From: Flagellimonas lutaonensis
GTDB taxonomy: Bacteria > Bacteroidota > Bacteroidia > Flavobacteriales > Flavobacteriaceae
Length of the DNA stretch: 64,000 bases
Assembly (NCBI RefSeq): GCF_000963865.1
Contig: NZ_CP011071.1
Coordinates: 1,368,501 to 1,432,500 of the forward strand
Direction: 5' to 3'
The notes beneath the pieces are model-generated. The model saw only the letters and a list, made by a program, of their open reading frames with translations, was not told the origin of the DNA and ran no database searches. This document shows positions 34,357 to 41,243 of the stretch, in pieces. Every line of letters starts with the position of its first letter. Within the stretch, counting starts at the first letter, position 1. The position numbers and the translations under genes were made by a program.

Positions 34357-34743
34357 ATGGACTTTTCCTTTCCCAAGAAAGAACGCCTAACTGGCAAAAA
34401 ACACTTTGAACGGGTTTTTGTAGAAGGAAAACAGCTAAAGGCCTTTCCCTTAAAACTCGTTTACGCCGACGTACAATTTCGTGATAACGTGCCGGTAAAA
34501 GCCGCATTTGTGGCCCCAAAAAGGGCCTTTAAAAAGGCTGTTCACCGCAATCGTATCAAAAGGCTTCTCCGAGAGGCATATCGCTTGAACAAACATCTTA
34601 TTTTTAACAACATTGAGGGAAATTTTGCGTTCGTCTTTTTATATCTTGGAAAGGATTTACCAGATTTCAAACAGGTCGATGGGCAGATGAAAAGCCTTTT
34701 GAAATCCTTCCTAAAAAAAGAATTCCATGAAAAGAATCCATAA
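34357..34743 (+). CDS. rnpA: Ribonuclease P protein component
   Basis: RnpA is the protein subunit of RNase P, which trims the 5' leader of pre-tRNA. The 128-residue basic protein contains the signature KKAVHRNRIKRLLREAYRL (the RNR motif, about residues 65-83) and the N-terminal FPKKERLTGKKHFERVF. The gene is not next to rpmH or dnaA in this window; instead its last 17 bases overlap the start of a C-terminal processing peptidase, which suggests translational coupling. Confidence 0.96.
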   Translation: MDFSFPKKERLTGKKHFERVFVEGKQLKAFPLKLVYADVQFRDNVPVKAAFVAPKRAFKKAVHRNRIKRLLREAYRLNKHLIFNNIEGNFAFVFLYLGKDLPDFKQVDGQMKSLLKSFLKKEFHEKNP

Positions 34744-36349
34744 AAAAATCGTCGTTCCGGTATTGGCCTTGGTCATTTTCGTGGCCGGAAGCAGCTTTAA
34801 AAGTGACTTTTTCGAGATTGCCAAGCAGATTGAGATCTTCACCACGCTCTTCAAAGAACTGAACATGAACTACGTCGACGAAACCAATCCGGCAGAACTG
34901 ATGGACTCGGCCATTAAAAACATGCTGGAAGAGTTGGACCCCTATACCCGTTTCTTGAACGAACAAGATGTTGAAGCCTACAAAATAAACAATGCCGGCG
35001 AGTACTCGGGCATTGGGGCGCTGGTGCGGTCTTATGAAGACAGGTTGTTGGTAATAGAGCCCTACAAGGACTACCCCGCAGACAAGGCCGGCCTAAAGGC
35101 TGGTGACGAAATTATAAAGATTGGGGATATCGAAGTGGCCGATTTCGATGACAATGCCACTGAATTATTGAAAGGCGCCAACAATACAAGCGTTACCATC
35201 ACATACAAGCGCCAAGGGCAGATAAAGACGGCCACCCTTACACGCGAGGCCGTGGAGGTAGATGCGGTGCCCTACTACGGAATGATAGACGAAAAAACCG
35301 GTTATATCGTTCTTTCAAAATTCAATAGAAAAGCTTCGAGCCAAACAAAATCGGCACTGCAAGACCTAAAGGGCAAGGGTGCCGAACGGCTGGTTCTTGA
35401 TCTAAGGGGCAACCCTGGCGGACTGCTTTCCGAGGCCATCAATGTCACCAATATTTTTGTGGAAAAAGGAGAACTTATTGTCACCACCAAATCAAAGGTC
35501 AAAAAGTTCAACCAAGAGTACAAGACCAAGAACAAGCCTGAAGACCTTGATATTCCTTTGGTGATATTGATCGATGGTGGTAGTGCCTCAGCCAGTGAAA
35601 TTGTCTCGGGTGGTCTTCAAGACTTAGATCGGGCCGTGGTCATTGGTGCGCGCAGTTTTGGTAAGGGCCTCGTGCAGCGCCCTCTGAAATTGACCTATGG
35701 TACCCAATTGAAGGTTACCATCTCTCGATATTACACGCCATCGGGCCGCTGCATCCAGTCACTTGACTACTGGAATCGTGATGAAGAGGGCAATGCTGTT
35801 CGCAACACCCAGTTCAACACTTTTAAGACCAGAAATGGCCGTACCGTCCAAGACGGGGGTGGCGTCATGCCCGACATAGAAATAGCATCCCTGCAATCAA
35901 ATGCCCTTATTGACGCACTGGTGAAAGAAAATATCATTTTTGATTTTGCCACTGATTTCCACTATAGCAACAATTACGGCAGTGTACGTGATTTCAAGTT
36001 CACAGATGCCCAGTATGAAGACTTTAAGGATTTTGCCCTTTCAAAAAACTTCACCTACCGTACAGAGAGCGAGAAACTGCTCGAAGAGGCCCTTAACAAC
36101 GATAGTGATCTGTTGGGCCAAGAGGTACAGTCGAAGTACAAAGAGCTTCTACTCGCCATCAATCGTGGAAAAAGGGCCGCGCTCGACACCTACCGGAAAG
36201 AAATCGAGAAAAAGTTGACGGATGAGATCATCAAACGCTACTTCTATAGGCAAGGACTTTACGATTACCATCTGATTAACGACGAGGCCATCTTGGGGGC
36301 GGTGGAAGTTTTAAAGGATAGCAATCGATACCGTTCAATCTTGCAATAG
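34727..36349 (+). CDS. S41-family C-terminal processing peptidase
   Basis: This 540-residue exported protease has an uncleaved-anchor or signal segment (about residues 6-24, KIVVPVLALVIFVAGSS), a helical N-terminal region, a PDZ domain (about 85-175, with DKAGLKAGDEIIKIGD), and the S41 catalytic core. The Ser/Lys dyad is S288 (GSASASEIV) and K313 (SFGKGLVQ), at the 25-residue spacing typical of CtpA enzymes. A charged C-terminal helical extension follows (about 400-540). It trims C-termini of envelope proteins. Its ATG lies inside rnpA (17-base overlap), tying its translation to that of an RNA-processing enzyme. Confidence 0.95.
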   Translation: MKRIHKKIVVPVLALVIFVAGSSFKSDFFEIAKQIEIFTTLFKELNMNYVDETNPAELMDSAIKNMLEELDPYTRFLNEQDVEAYKINNAGEYSGIGALVRSYEDRLLVIEPYKDYPADKAGLKAGDEIIKIGDIEVADFDDNATELLKGANNTSVTITYKRQGQIKTATLTREAVEVDAVPYYGMIDEKTGYIVLSKFNRKASSQTKSALQDLKGKGAERLVLDLRGNPGGLLSEAINVTNIFVEKGELIVTTKSKVKKFNQEYKTKNKPEDLDIPLVILIDGGSASASEIVSGGLQDLDRAVVIGARSFGKGLVQRPLKLTYGTQLKVTISRYYTPSGRCIQSLDYWNRDEEGNAVRNTQFNTFKTRNGRTVQDGGGVMPDIEIASLQSNALIDALVKENIIFDFATDFHYSNNYGSVRDFKFTDAQYEDFKDFALSKNFTYRTESEKLLEEALNNDSDLLGQEVQSKYKELLLAINRGKRAALDTYRKEIEKKLTDEIIKRYFYRQGLYDYHLINDEAILGAVEVLKDSNRYRSILQ

Positions 36350-36583
36350 ACCTTTGGCTAGGCCAGATGGATTCAGTAAGCGGGAAAATGATCGTTTTTG
36401 GTTGCCCTTCCTGAATAGCCAAATAGTAATTGGGTTGACAAACAGTGGAGAGAATAAACACATCACAACAAGATTGATCAATTAAAAAACGACCAAGGGC
36501 ACCGTTCCATGCGTATCAAGCATTTGTTGGTGGACGATTGCGGATAAACTTTAAATTTCTCGCACTTTCACTACTTTTATCCC

Positions 36584-37816
36584 ATGCCAAAACTAAAAGT
36601 CTGTGAACTGTTCGCCGGGGTCGGCGGATTTCGCCTAGGTCTGGAGGCCACGGGGCATTTTGAAGTGGTCTGGAGCAACCAGTGGGAGCCCTCGACCAAG
36701 ACCCAACATGCCTCTATGGTGTACGAAGCGCGCTTCGGATCGGAAAACCACAGCAATAAGGACATAGAGCAGGTTCCGACCGACGAAATTCCCGATCATG
36801 ATCTATTGGTGGGCGGGTTTCCGTGCCAAGATTATTCAGTGGCGACCACTTTAAAGAATTCAAAGGGCCTCATCGGAAAAAAAGGGGTGCTCTGGTGGTC
36901 TATCCATCGCATCCTGAAAGAAAAGAAGAACAGGCCCAAGTATCTTTTTCTGGAAAATGTAGATCGGTTGCTGAAATCGCCCTCAACACAAAGGGGGCGC
37001 GATTTTGCCATAATGCTCAAAAGTCTTTCAGATCTCGGCTATGCGGTTGAATGGCGGGTCCTCAATGCCGCCGATTACGGCATGCCACAACGCCGGCGAA
37101 GGGTGTTCTTTTTGGCCTATCATGAGTCTTCTTCCTTATTTAAAAAACTGGCGCGAACCCAAGAGGAAGATTGGTTGCTCGAAGCAGGTGTTTTTGCTAA
37201 GGCATTTCCTGTGGGCTTTGAGAAAGGGGGTACGACCCAATTTGTGGTTGTTGAAGATCTGCCGACACTATCGGAGACCTTTAACAGGAACGGAAAAAAA
37301 TCCCCGTTCAAAAACGCAGGTGTGTGTGTTTCGGGCAACATAGTCACAAAAGACTTGGTGCCAGACTATAGCGGCCCAAAAATGGCGTTAAAAGATATAC
37401 TTCAAAATGGCGAGGCGCCCGATGAGTTTTTCATTCCGGATTCCGAAATACCGAATTGGGCCTATCTAAAAGGGGCAAAGAAAGAACTCCGCACCAGTAA
37501 AAGTGGGCATCAATACCATTATACAGAAGGGAGCATGGTTTTTCCTGACGCATTGGACAAGGCTTCGCGAACAATCATCACGGGAGAGGGGGGCAAGGCT
37601 CCCTCGCGGTTCAAACATGTGGTACAGACCAAAAGAGGGTTGAGAAGGTTGACGCCCATAGAACTGGAGCGCTTGAACATGTTTCCGGATGACCACACCA
37701 AGTTGCAGGGTATCTCAGATTCTAAACGTGCCTTTTTTATGGGCAATGCCCTTGTGGTAGGGGTTGTTGAAAAAGTGGGCGTGGCACTTGCAGAAAAAAT
37801 TGGGCCGGGCACATGA
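36584..37816 (+). CDS. DNA (cytosine-5-)-methyltransferase
   Basis: This 410-residue C5-cytosine methyltransferase uses S-adenosylmethionine. Conserved motifs are in order: motif I FAGVGGFRLGLE (from residue 10), motif IV GGFPCQDYS with catalytic C81, motif VI ENVDRLL (124-130), motif VIII QRRRRVFF (from 169), a variable target-recognition region (about 185-330), and motifs IX-X (RLTPIELERLNMFPDDH, then GNALVVGVVEKVG). The recognition sequence cannot be read from protein sequence. Its stop overlaps the start of the next gene (ATGA, 4 bases), a small protein with PD-(D/E)XK-like residues, so the pair looks like a type II restriction-modification system. A 234-base spacer without recognised features precedes it. 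Confidence 0.95.
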   Translation: MPKLKVCELFAGVGGFRLGLEATGHFEVVWSNQWEPSTKTQHASMVYEARFGSENHSNKDIEQVPTDEIPDHDLLVGGFPCQDYSVATTLKNSKGLIGKKGVLWWSIHRILKEKKNRPKYLFLENVDRLLKSPSTQRGRDFAIMLKSLSDLGYAVEWRVLNAADYGMPQRRRRVFFLAYHESSSLFKKLARTQEEDWLLEAGVFAKAFPVGFEKGGTTQFVVVEDLPTLSETFNRNGKKSPFKNAGVCVSGNIVTKDLVPDYSGPKMALKDILQNGEAPDEFFIPDSEIPNWAYLKGAKKELRTSKSGHQYHYTEGSMVFPDALDKASRTIITGEGGKAPSRFKHVVQTKRGLRRLTPIELERLNMFPDDHTKLQGISDSKRAFFMGNALVVGVVEKVGVALAEKIGPGT

Positions 37817-38427
37817 CGTTGAAGAGCCATTTTCTTTCCGATCTCGAAAAAGAGAAAAAACTTGCGGCACTACTTGATGGTTGCTACCAAAAACACCTAA
37901 GGCACTATGATTTTATTCGTGTCCATGACGTGAAAAGACAGCGACAGGGTGTGGATGTCATATTTCGTAACAAAAAGACCGGAAAGGAATATTTTATCGA
38001 TGAGAAAGCACAATTGGATTATATCAATGAAGACCTGCCGACCTTCGCCTTTGAGCTGTTATATGTAAAAGATGGTGGGCAGAAACAGGGGTGGTTTTTT
38101 GACAAAAGTAAGAAGACAGATTTTTACGCCCTGGCAACGGCCATTTTCTCAGATGAAGCGGGTTTATATACCTCGTGCAAAATCACTTTGGTCAATAGAC
38201 AAAAGTTGATTTCCCTTCTGGTTGAAAAAGGACTTTCTCAACATTCGTTGCGGAGCAATTTTGCTGATTTTACCGAAAATCACGGAAAATCAACTGTAGC
38301 CCAACTCAATGAAAAAACCGAAGGGTACCTCTACTTTTCAAAGTTGAACAAGGCAGAAAGACCGCTAAACTTAATCCTTAAACTTGATTTTTTGAAAGAC
38401 AATGGGCTGGCAAAGCGGTTGGTATAG
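37813..38427 (+). CDS. Probable type II restriction endonuclease (PD-(D/E)XK-like)
   Basis: I do not recognise this 204-residue protein by family. It overlaps the methyltransferase stop by 4 bases, the usual position of a cognate endonuclease. Near the N-terminus it has QGVDVIF (D48) followed 15 residues later by FIDEKAQLDY, which supplies D63-x-K65 plus a following Gln/Tyr, a plausible PD-(D/E)XK catalytic core. The rest is mixed alpha-beta, with a basic C-terminal region. It has no signal peptide or membrane span. A role as the cleavage partner of the methyltransferase is inferred from context and motif only; a methylation-dependent or accessory protein is possible. Confidence 0.6.
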   Translation: MTLKSHFLSDLEKEKKLAALLDGCYQKHLRHYDFIRVHDVKRQRQGVDVIFRNKKTGKEYFIDEKAQLDYINEDLPTFAFELLYVKDGGQKQGWFFDKSKKTDFYALATAIFSDEAGLYTSCKITLVNRQKLISLLVEKGLSQHSLRSNFADFTENHGKSTVAQLNEKTEGYLYFSKLNKAERPLNLILKLDFLKDNGLAKRLV

Positions 38428-38504
38428 TCAAAATTTGGTGTTAACTGTCTGTTAACCAGCTCATATAATTTGGTTTTTTGTGCAATTTTTTTATATTATA
38501 AGTT

Positions 38505-38879
38505 ATGGTAAAATTAGATAAAAAGGAAAACAAGGAGTTTTTAGAAAAGTCGATCAATCACCTTGAGGCCATAGGGTTCAAGAACATAAAGGCGGATCTT
38601 GACGGGTACGATCGCCCAAAATCTTATGTCAGAAAAGCAAGCGATACCAAAATAACGCCCGATATCGTGGCGGTTAAAAATGGTCGAAAATATTTTTTTG
38701 ATATCAGCCTTAAATCGGAAAAACCGCGTTTATTAAAGACAAAGTGGCTCTTTTTGGATACCTTGAGCCGAATGAACTCAAATCGGTTTCGTATCATCAC
38801 CACCAAAGGGCACTACAAGTTTACCGATGCCATGCTGGCAGACATCAATCTGACCAATAAAAATCCCATCAAGATTTAG
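38505..38879 (+). CDS. Hypothetical protein, 124 residues, nuclease-like core
   Basis: This small basic protein follows the restriction-modification pair by 77 bases. It contains TPDIVAVKNGRKYFFDISLK (residues 51-70), a strand-turn-strand with acidic residues and a late Lys that loosely resembles PD-(D/E)XK nucleases, although the second acidic position and Lys are one or two residues out of the ideal spacing. The spacer before it holds a paired GTTAAC motif (GTTAACTGTCTGTTAAC). Its last 11 bases overlap the end of the convergent acetyltransferase gene. The function is unknown; it could belong to the defence locus or be an unrelated housekeeping protein. Confidence 0.65.
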   Translation: MVKLDKKENKEFLEKSINHLEAIGFKNIKADLDGYDRPKSYVRKASDTKITPDIVAVKNGRKYFFDISLKSEKPRLLKTKWLFLDTLSRMNSNRFRIITTKGHYKFTDAMLADINLTNKNPIKI

Positions 38880-39324
38880 ATTGATACACCATTTTTACGT
38901 GGGGTATGCCGTCTTCCAAATAATCTTCCCCCACAGCTTCAAACCCAAGCGATTTGTAAAAACGTTTTAAATATGTTTGGGCTGATAGTTCTATGTCTTT
39001 TTCTTTCAATTCCTGTTCAATGAACTCGATCGATCTTAGCATGATTACCTTTCCCAACCCATGTTTCCGGGCCGTTTCACGAACTACTACCCTGCCAATG
39101 GAAGCATGTTGAAAATAATCACCAGGCCTGAATATTCTCGTATAGCCAACAAGTTGGTCTCCATGAAAGCATAAAAGATGAAAGGCTTTTTGGTCTTTGC
39201 CATCAATATCTTGGTACACGCAATCTTGCTCTACCACAAAAACCGCAGACCTTAACTGTAAAAGTCCGTACAACTCATTTTTGGTGAGGGCATCAAAGGT
39301 TTTTATGTGACAAACCGTTTCCAT
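38869..39324 (-). CDS. GNAT-family N-acetyltransferase (ElaA-like)
   Basis: This 151-residue acetyltransferase resembles ElaA: the N-terminal ALTKNELYGLLQLRSAVFVVEQDCVYQDIDGKDQ region is the ElaA signature, and the acetyl-CoA-binding loop is GRVVVRETARKHGLGKVIM (about 87-105). It acetylates an unidentified amine substrate in the cytoplasm. Its ATG overlaps the stop of the upstream CDF transporter by one base (TAATG), showing translational coupling. At its 3' end it overlaps the convergent 124-residue gene by 11 bases. Confidence 0.92.
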   Translation of the reverse strand: METVCHIKTFDALTKNELYGLLQLRSAVFVVEQDCVYQDIDGKDQKAFHLLCFHGDQLVGYTRIFRPGDYFQHASIGRVVVRETARKHGLGKVIMLRSIEFIEQELKEKDIELSAQTYLKRFYKSLGFEAVGEDYLEDGIPHVKMVYQSKS

Positions 39325-40235
39325 TAATCTTGTACAATAATTTTCTTGCTATCACACTTACCGTACTCAGGCTGAATATTCACATGGTTGATGCCATAAT
39401 CTTGCAGTACTTTTTGTTCAATGGCCTCGAGAATAACATCAAATTCAGATAGTTTTATATCGTGCTCGAAATCAATATGGGCCTCTAGGTGTATTTCTTC
39501 TTCGTTCAATTGCCAGATATGAACGTGGTGTACGTTTTTGATCCCTTGCATTTGGTTGATAGCGTCGACAATTTCTTGCACCACTATGGATTTTGGGGTG
39601 AAGAGCATCAACACCTTTGTCGATTCTTTCAAGAGGTCGTAGCCCACATAGATGAGATATAATGCAATGGCCAGTGTCAGAAGTGCATCTACCCAATACA
39701 CCTCAAAGAATTTCATCAAAATACCGCCCACCAAAACGGCAACCGAAGCCATCATGTCGGTCAAAAGATGGAAATAGGCCGATTTCATGTTCATGTTATT
39801 CTCTGTATCTCCCCTTAAAAGCCAAACACTGAAACCGTTTGCCAAAATACCCAAAACTGAGAGCCAAATGACCAAATCTGAACCGATTTCCTGTGGGTGC
39901 TGTAACCGCTCAATGGCTTCTATTATCAAGATAATAGCCACTACCACCAAGGTAGCGGCGTTGATAAAGGCCGCTATGATCTCAGCTCTCTTATACCCAA
40001 AAGTTTTTTTGGTAGATGCCTTTTTTTTGGTCAGTTTGTTGGCCACAAAACTGATGACCAGCGACAGTACGTCGCTAAAATTATGCAGTGCATCGGACAA
40101 AAGGGCCAAACTACCCGAAACGATACCCCCAATCACTTGGGCAACGGTTATCAATAGGTTCAATAAAATTGAAATACCAAGGGACCTTCCTTTACTGTCG
40201 CCTTTAACGTGGTGGTGGCCGTGATGGTGCGCCAT
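39324..40235 (-). CDS. Cation diffusion facilitator (CzcD/ZitB-like) metal exporter
   Basis: This 303-residue inner-membrane CDF transporter exports divalent metals, probably Zn2+, in exchange for protons. It begins with a His-rich metal-binding tail (MAHHHGHHHVKGD), followed by six membrane spans (about 20-215). The family motif SDALHNFSDVLSLVIS is in the second span, with a second binding pair in the fifth span (HLLTDMMASVAVL). The cytoplasmic C-terminal domain (about 215-303) ends near HVNIQPEYGKCDSKKI. It overlaps the ElaA-like gene start by one base and lies 9 bases downstream of rpiB. Confidence 0.94.
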   Translation of the reverse strand: MAHHHGHHHVKGDSKGRSLGISILLNLLITVAQVIGGIVSGSLALLSDALHNFSDVLSLVISFVANKLTKKKASTKKTFGYKRAEIIAAFINAATLVVVAIILIIEAIERLQHPQEIGSDLVIWLSVLGILANGFSVWLLRGDTENNMNMKSAYFHLLTDMMASVAVLVGGILMKFFEVYWVDALLTLAIALYLIYVGYDLLKESTKVLMLFTPKSIVVQEIVDAINQMQGIKNVHHVHIWQLNEEEIHLEAHIDFEHDIKLSEFDVILEAIEQKVLQDYGINHVNIQPEYGKCDSKKIIVQD

Positions 40236-40244
40236 AATCAGTGT

Positions 40245-40679
40245 TTATTTTGTCACGGGTATTTTTTCAACCCTACGCTCATGACGACCTCCCTCAAAAG
40301 AAGTATTTAAAAAAGTTTCGACCATATCAAGGGCTTGTGGAAGGGAAATAAAACGGGCCGGAAGACTTAATACATTGGCGTCATTGTGTTCACGGGCGAG
40401 TTGGGTAATTTCTTTGTTCCAGCATAGGGCACCCCTAACATTTTGGTGCTTGTTAACAGTCATACTTGCGCCGTTGCCACTGCCACAGATAACAATCCCA
40501 AAATCGACTTTTCCTTCAGATACATCACTGCCAACGGGATGAACAAAATCTGGATAGTCAACACTATCTGTGTCATCGGTTCCATAATTGATGACTTCGA
40601 TTCCCTTTGATTTCAATAGGCCCACAATGGCCAATTTATAGTCCGTTCCCGCATGATCGTTGCCTATTGCTATTCTCAT
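40245..40679 (-). CDS. rpiB: Ribose-5-phosphate isomerase B
   Basis: RpiB interconverts ribose 5-phosphate and ribulose 5-phosphate in the pentose phosphate pathway. The 144-residue protein has the RpiB/LacA features: MRIAIGNDHAGTDYKLAI at the N-terminus, DSVDYPDFVHPVGSDVSEGK, and the active-site loop VICGSGNGASMTVNKH with the catalytic Cys. It is the first gene of a minus-strand run (rpiB, CDF transporter, acetyltransferase) with small or negative spacings, starting at the edge of a 558-base AT-rich intergenic region. Confidence 0.96.
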   Translation of the reverse strand: MRIAIGNDHAGTDYKLAIVGLLKSKGIEVINYGTDDTDSVDYPDFVHPVGSDVSEGKVDFGIVICGSGNGASMTVNKHQNVRGALCWNKEITQLAREHNDANVLSLPARFISLPQALDMVETFLNTSFEGGRHERRVEKIPVTK

Positions 40680-41243
40680 TTTTATAGTGTTTTTTGTATA
40701 TATACAAAGGTAAGATTCTTTTTAAAGGTCTTTGTTGAAAGTTTTTTTAATAATACAATAAAGCATTAAAAAACAAGAAGTTGTAGTTGCCTGAAATTGT
40801 TGATGAACCCTTAAAAAAATGGAAAAGTATATTTTGATTATTTTCTAAAGTACGCCATTTATCATTTTTATTTGGATAACAATCAAAAGTGATCAAAAGA
40901 TAAAGACATTTTATCAAATGGATTTTAACCGGCATCAACAATCAAAAAACAATTTCTTATCAATAAAAACATGTTGAAAACAGTTCTCCACAATCGTTGA
41001 TTACATCCACAACAGTTTGTAAAATAAGCAGGTATTCAATTGAAAAAATGTTCATAAACATCCAAAGCTGTTCAACGCAACTTTTATATGGAAAAATTAT
41101 TGTCACTACTAACAGACCATCATAAACATCATTTTTAGTTTTAATTTAAAAATATCTTTTTAGTGTTATTATATATTGTTGATAAGCTTTTGCTACTTGA
41201 ATGCTTTCATTATTCGTATTTTTCGCCAAATTAAAGAATGTTA
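40680..41243. other. AT-rich intergenic region with DnaA-box-like sites: candidate replication origin
   Basis: This 564-base gap between divergent rpiB and rnr has no convincing gene. It is very AT-rich: 14 and 13 G+C of 60 in the stretches starting at 40741 and 41101. Sites one mismatch from TTATCCACA are TTCTCCACA (40984-40992, plus), TTATCCAAA (40871-40879, minus strand) and TTATCAACA (41177-41185, minus strand). Looser matches are ACATCCACA (41003-41011), TTATGAACA (41049-41057, minus) and TTATCAATA (40957-40965). The dnaA gene is not in the window. An origin role is an inference; a long regulatory leader of rnr is the main alternative. Confidence 0.4.

Noticed and set aside
36350-36583. 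Promoter or small gene in the gap before the methyltransferase
   Set aside because: No start-proximal TAnnTTTG match, hairpin or plausible coding frame was seen; only an imperfect TACTTTTA lies near the ATG.
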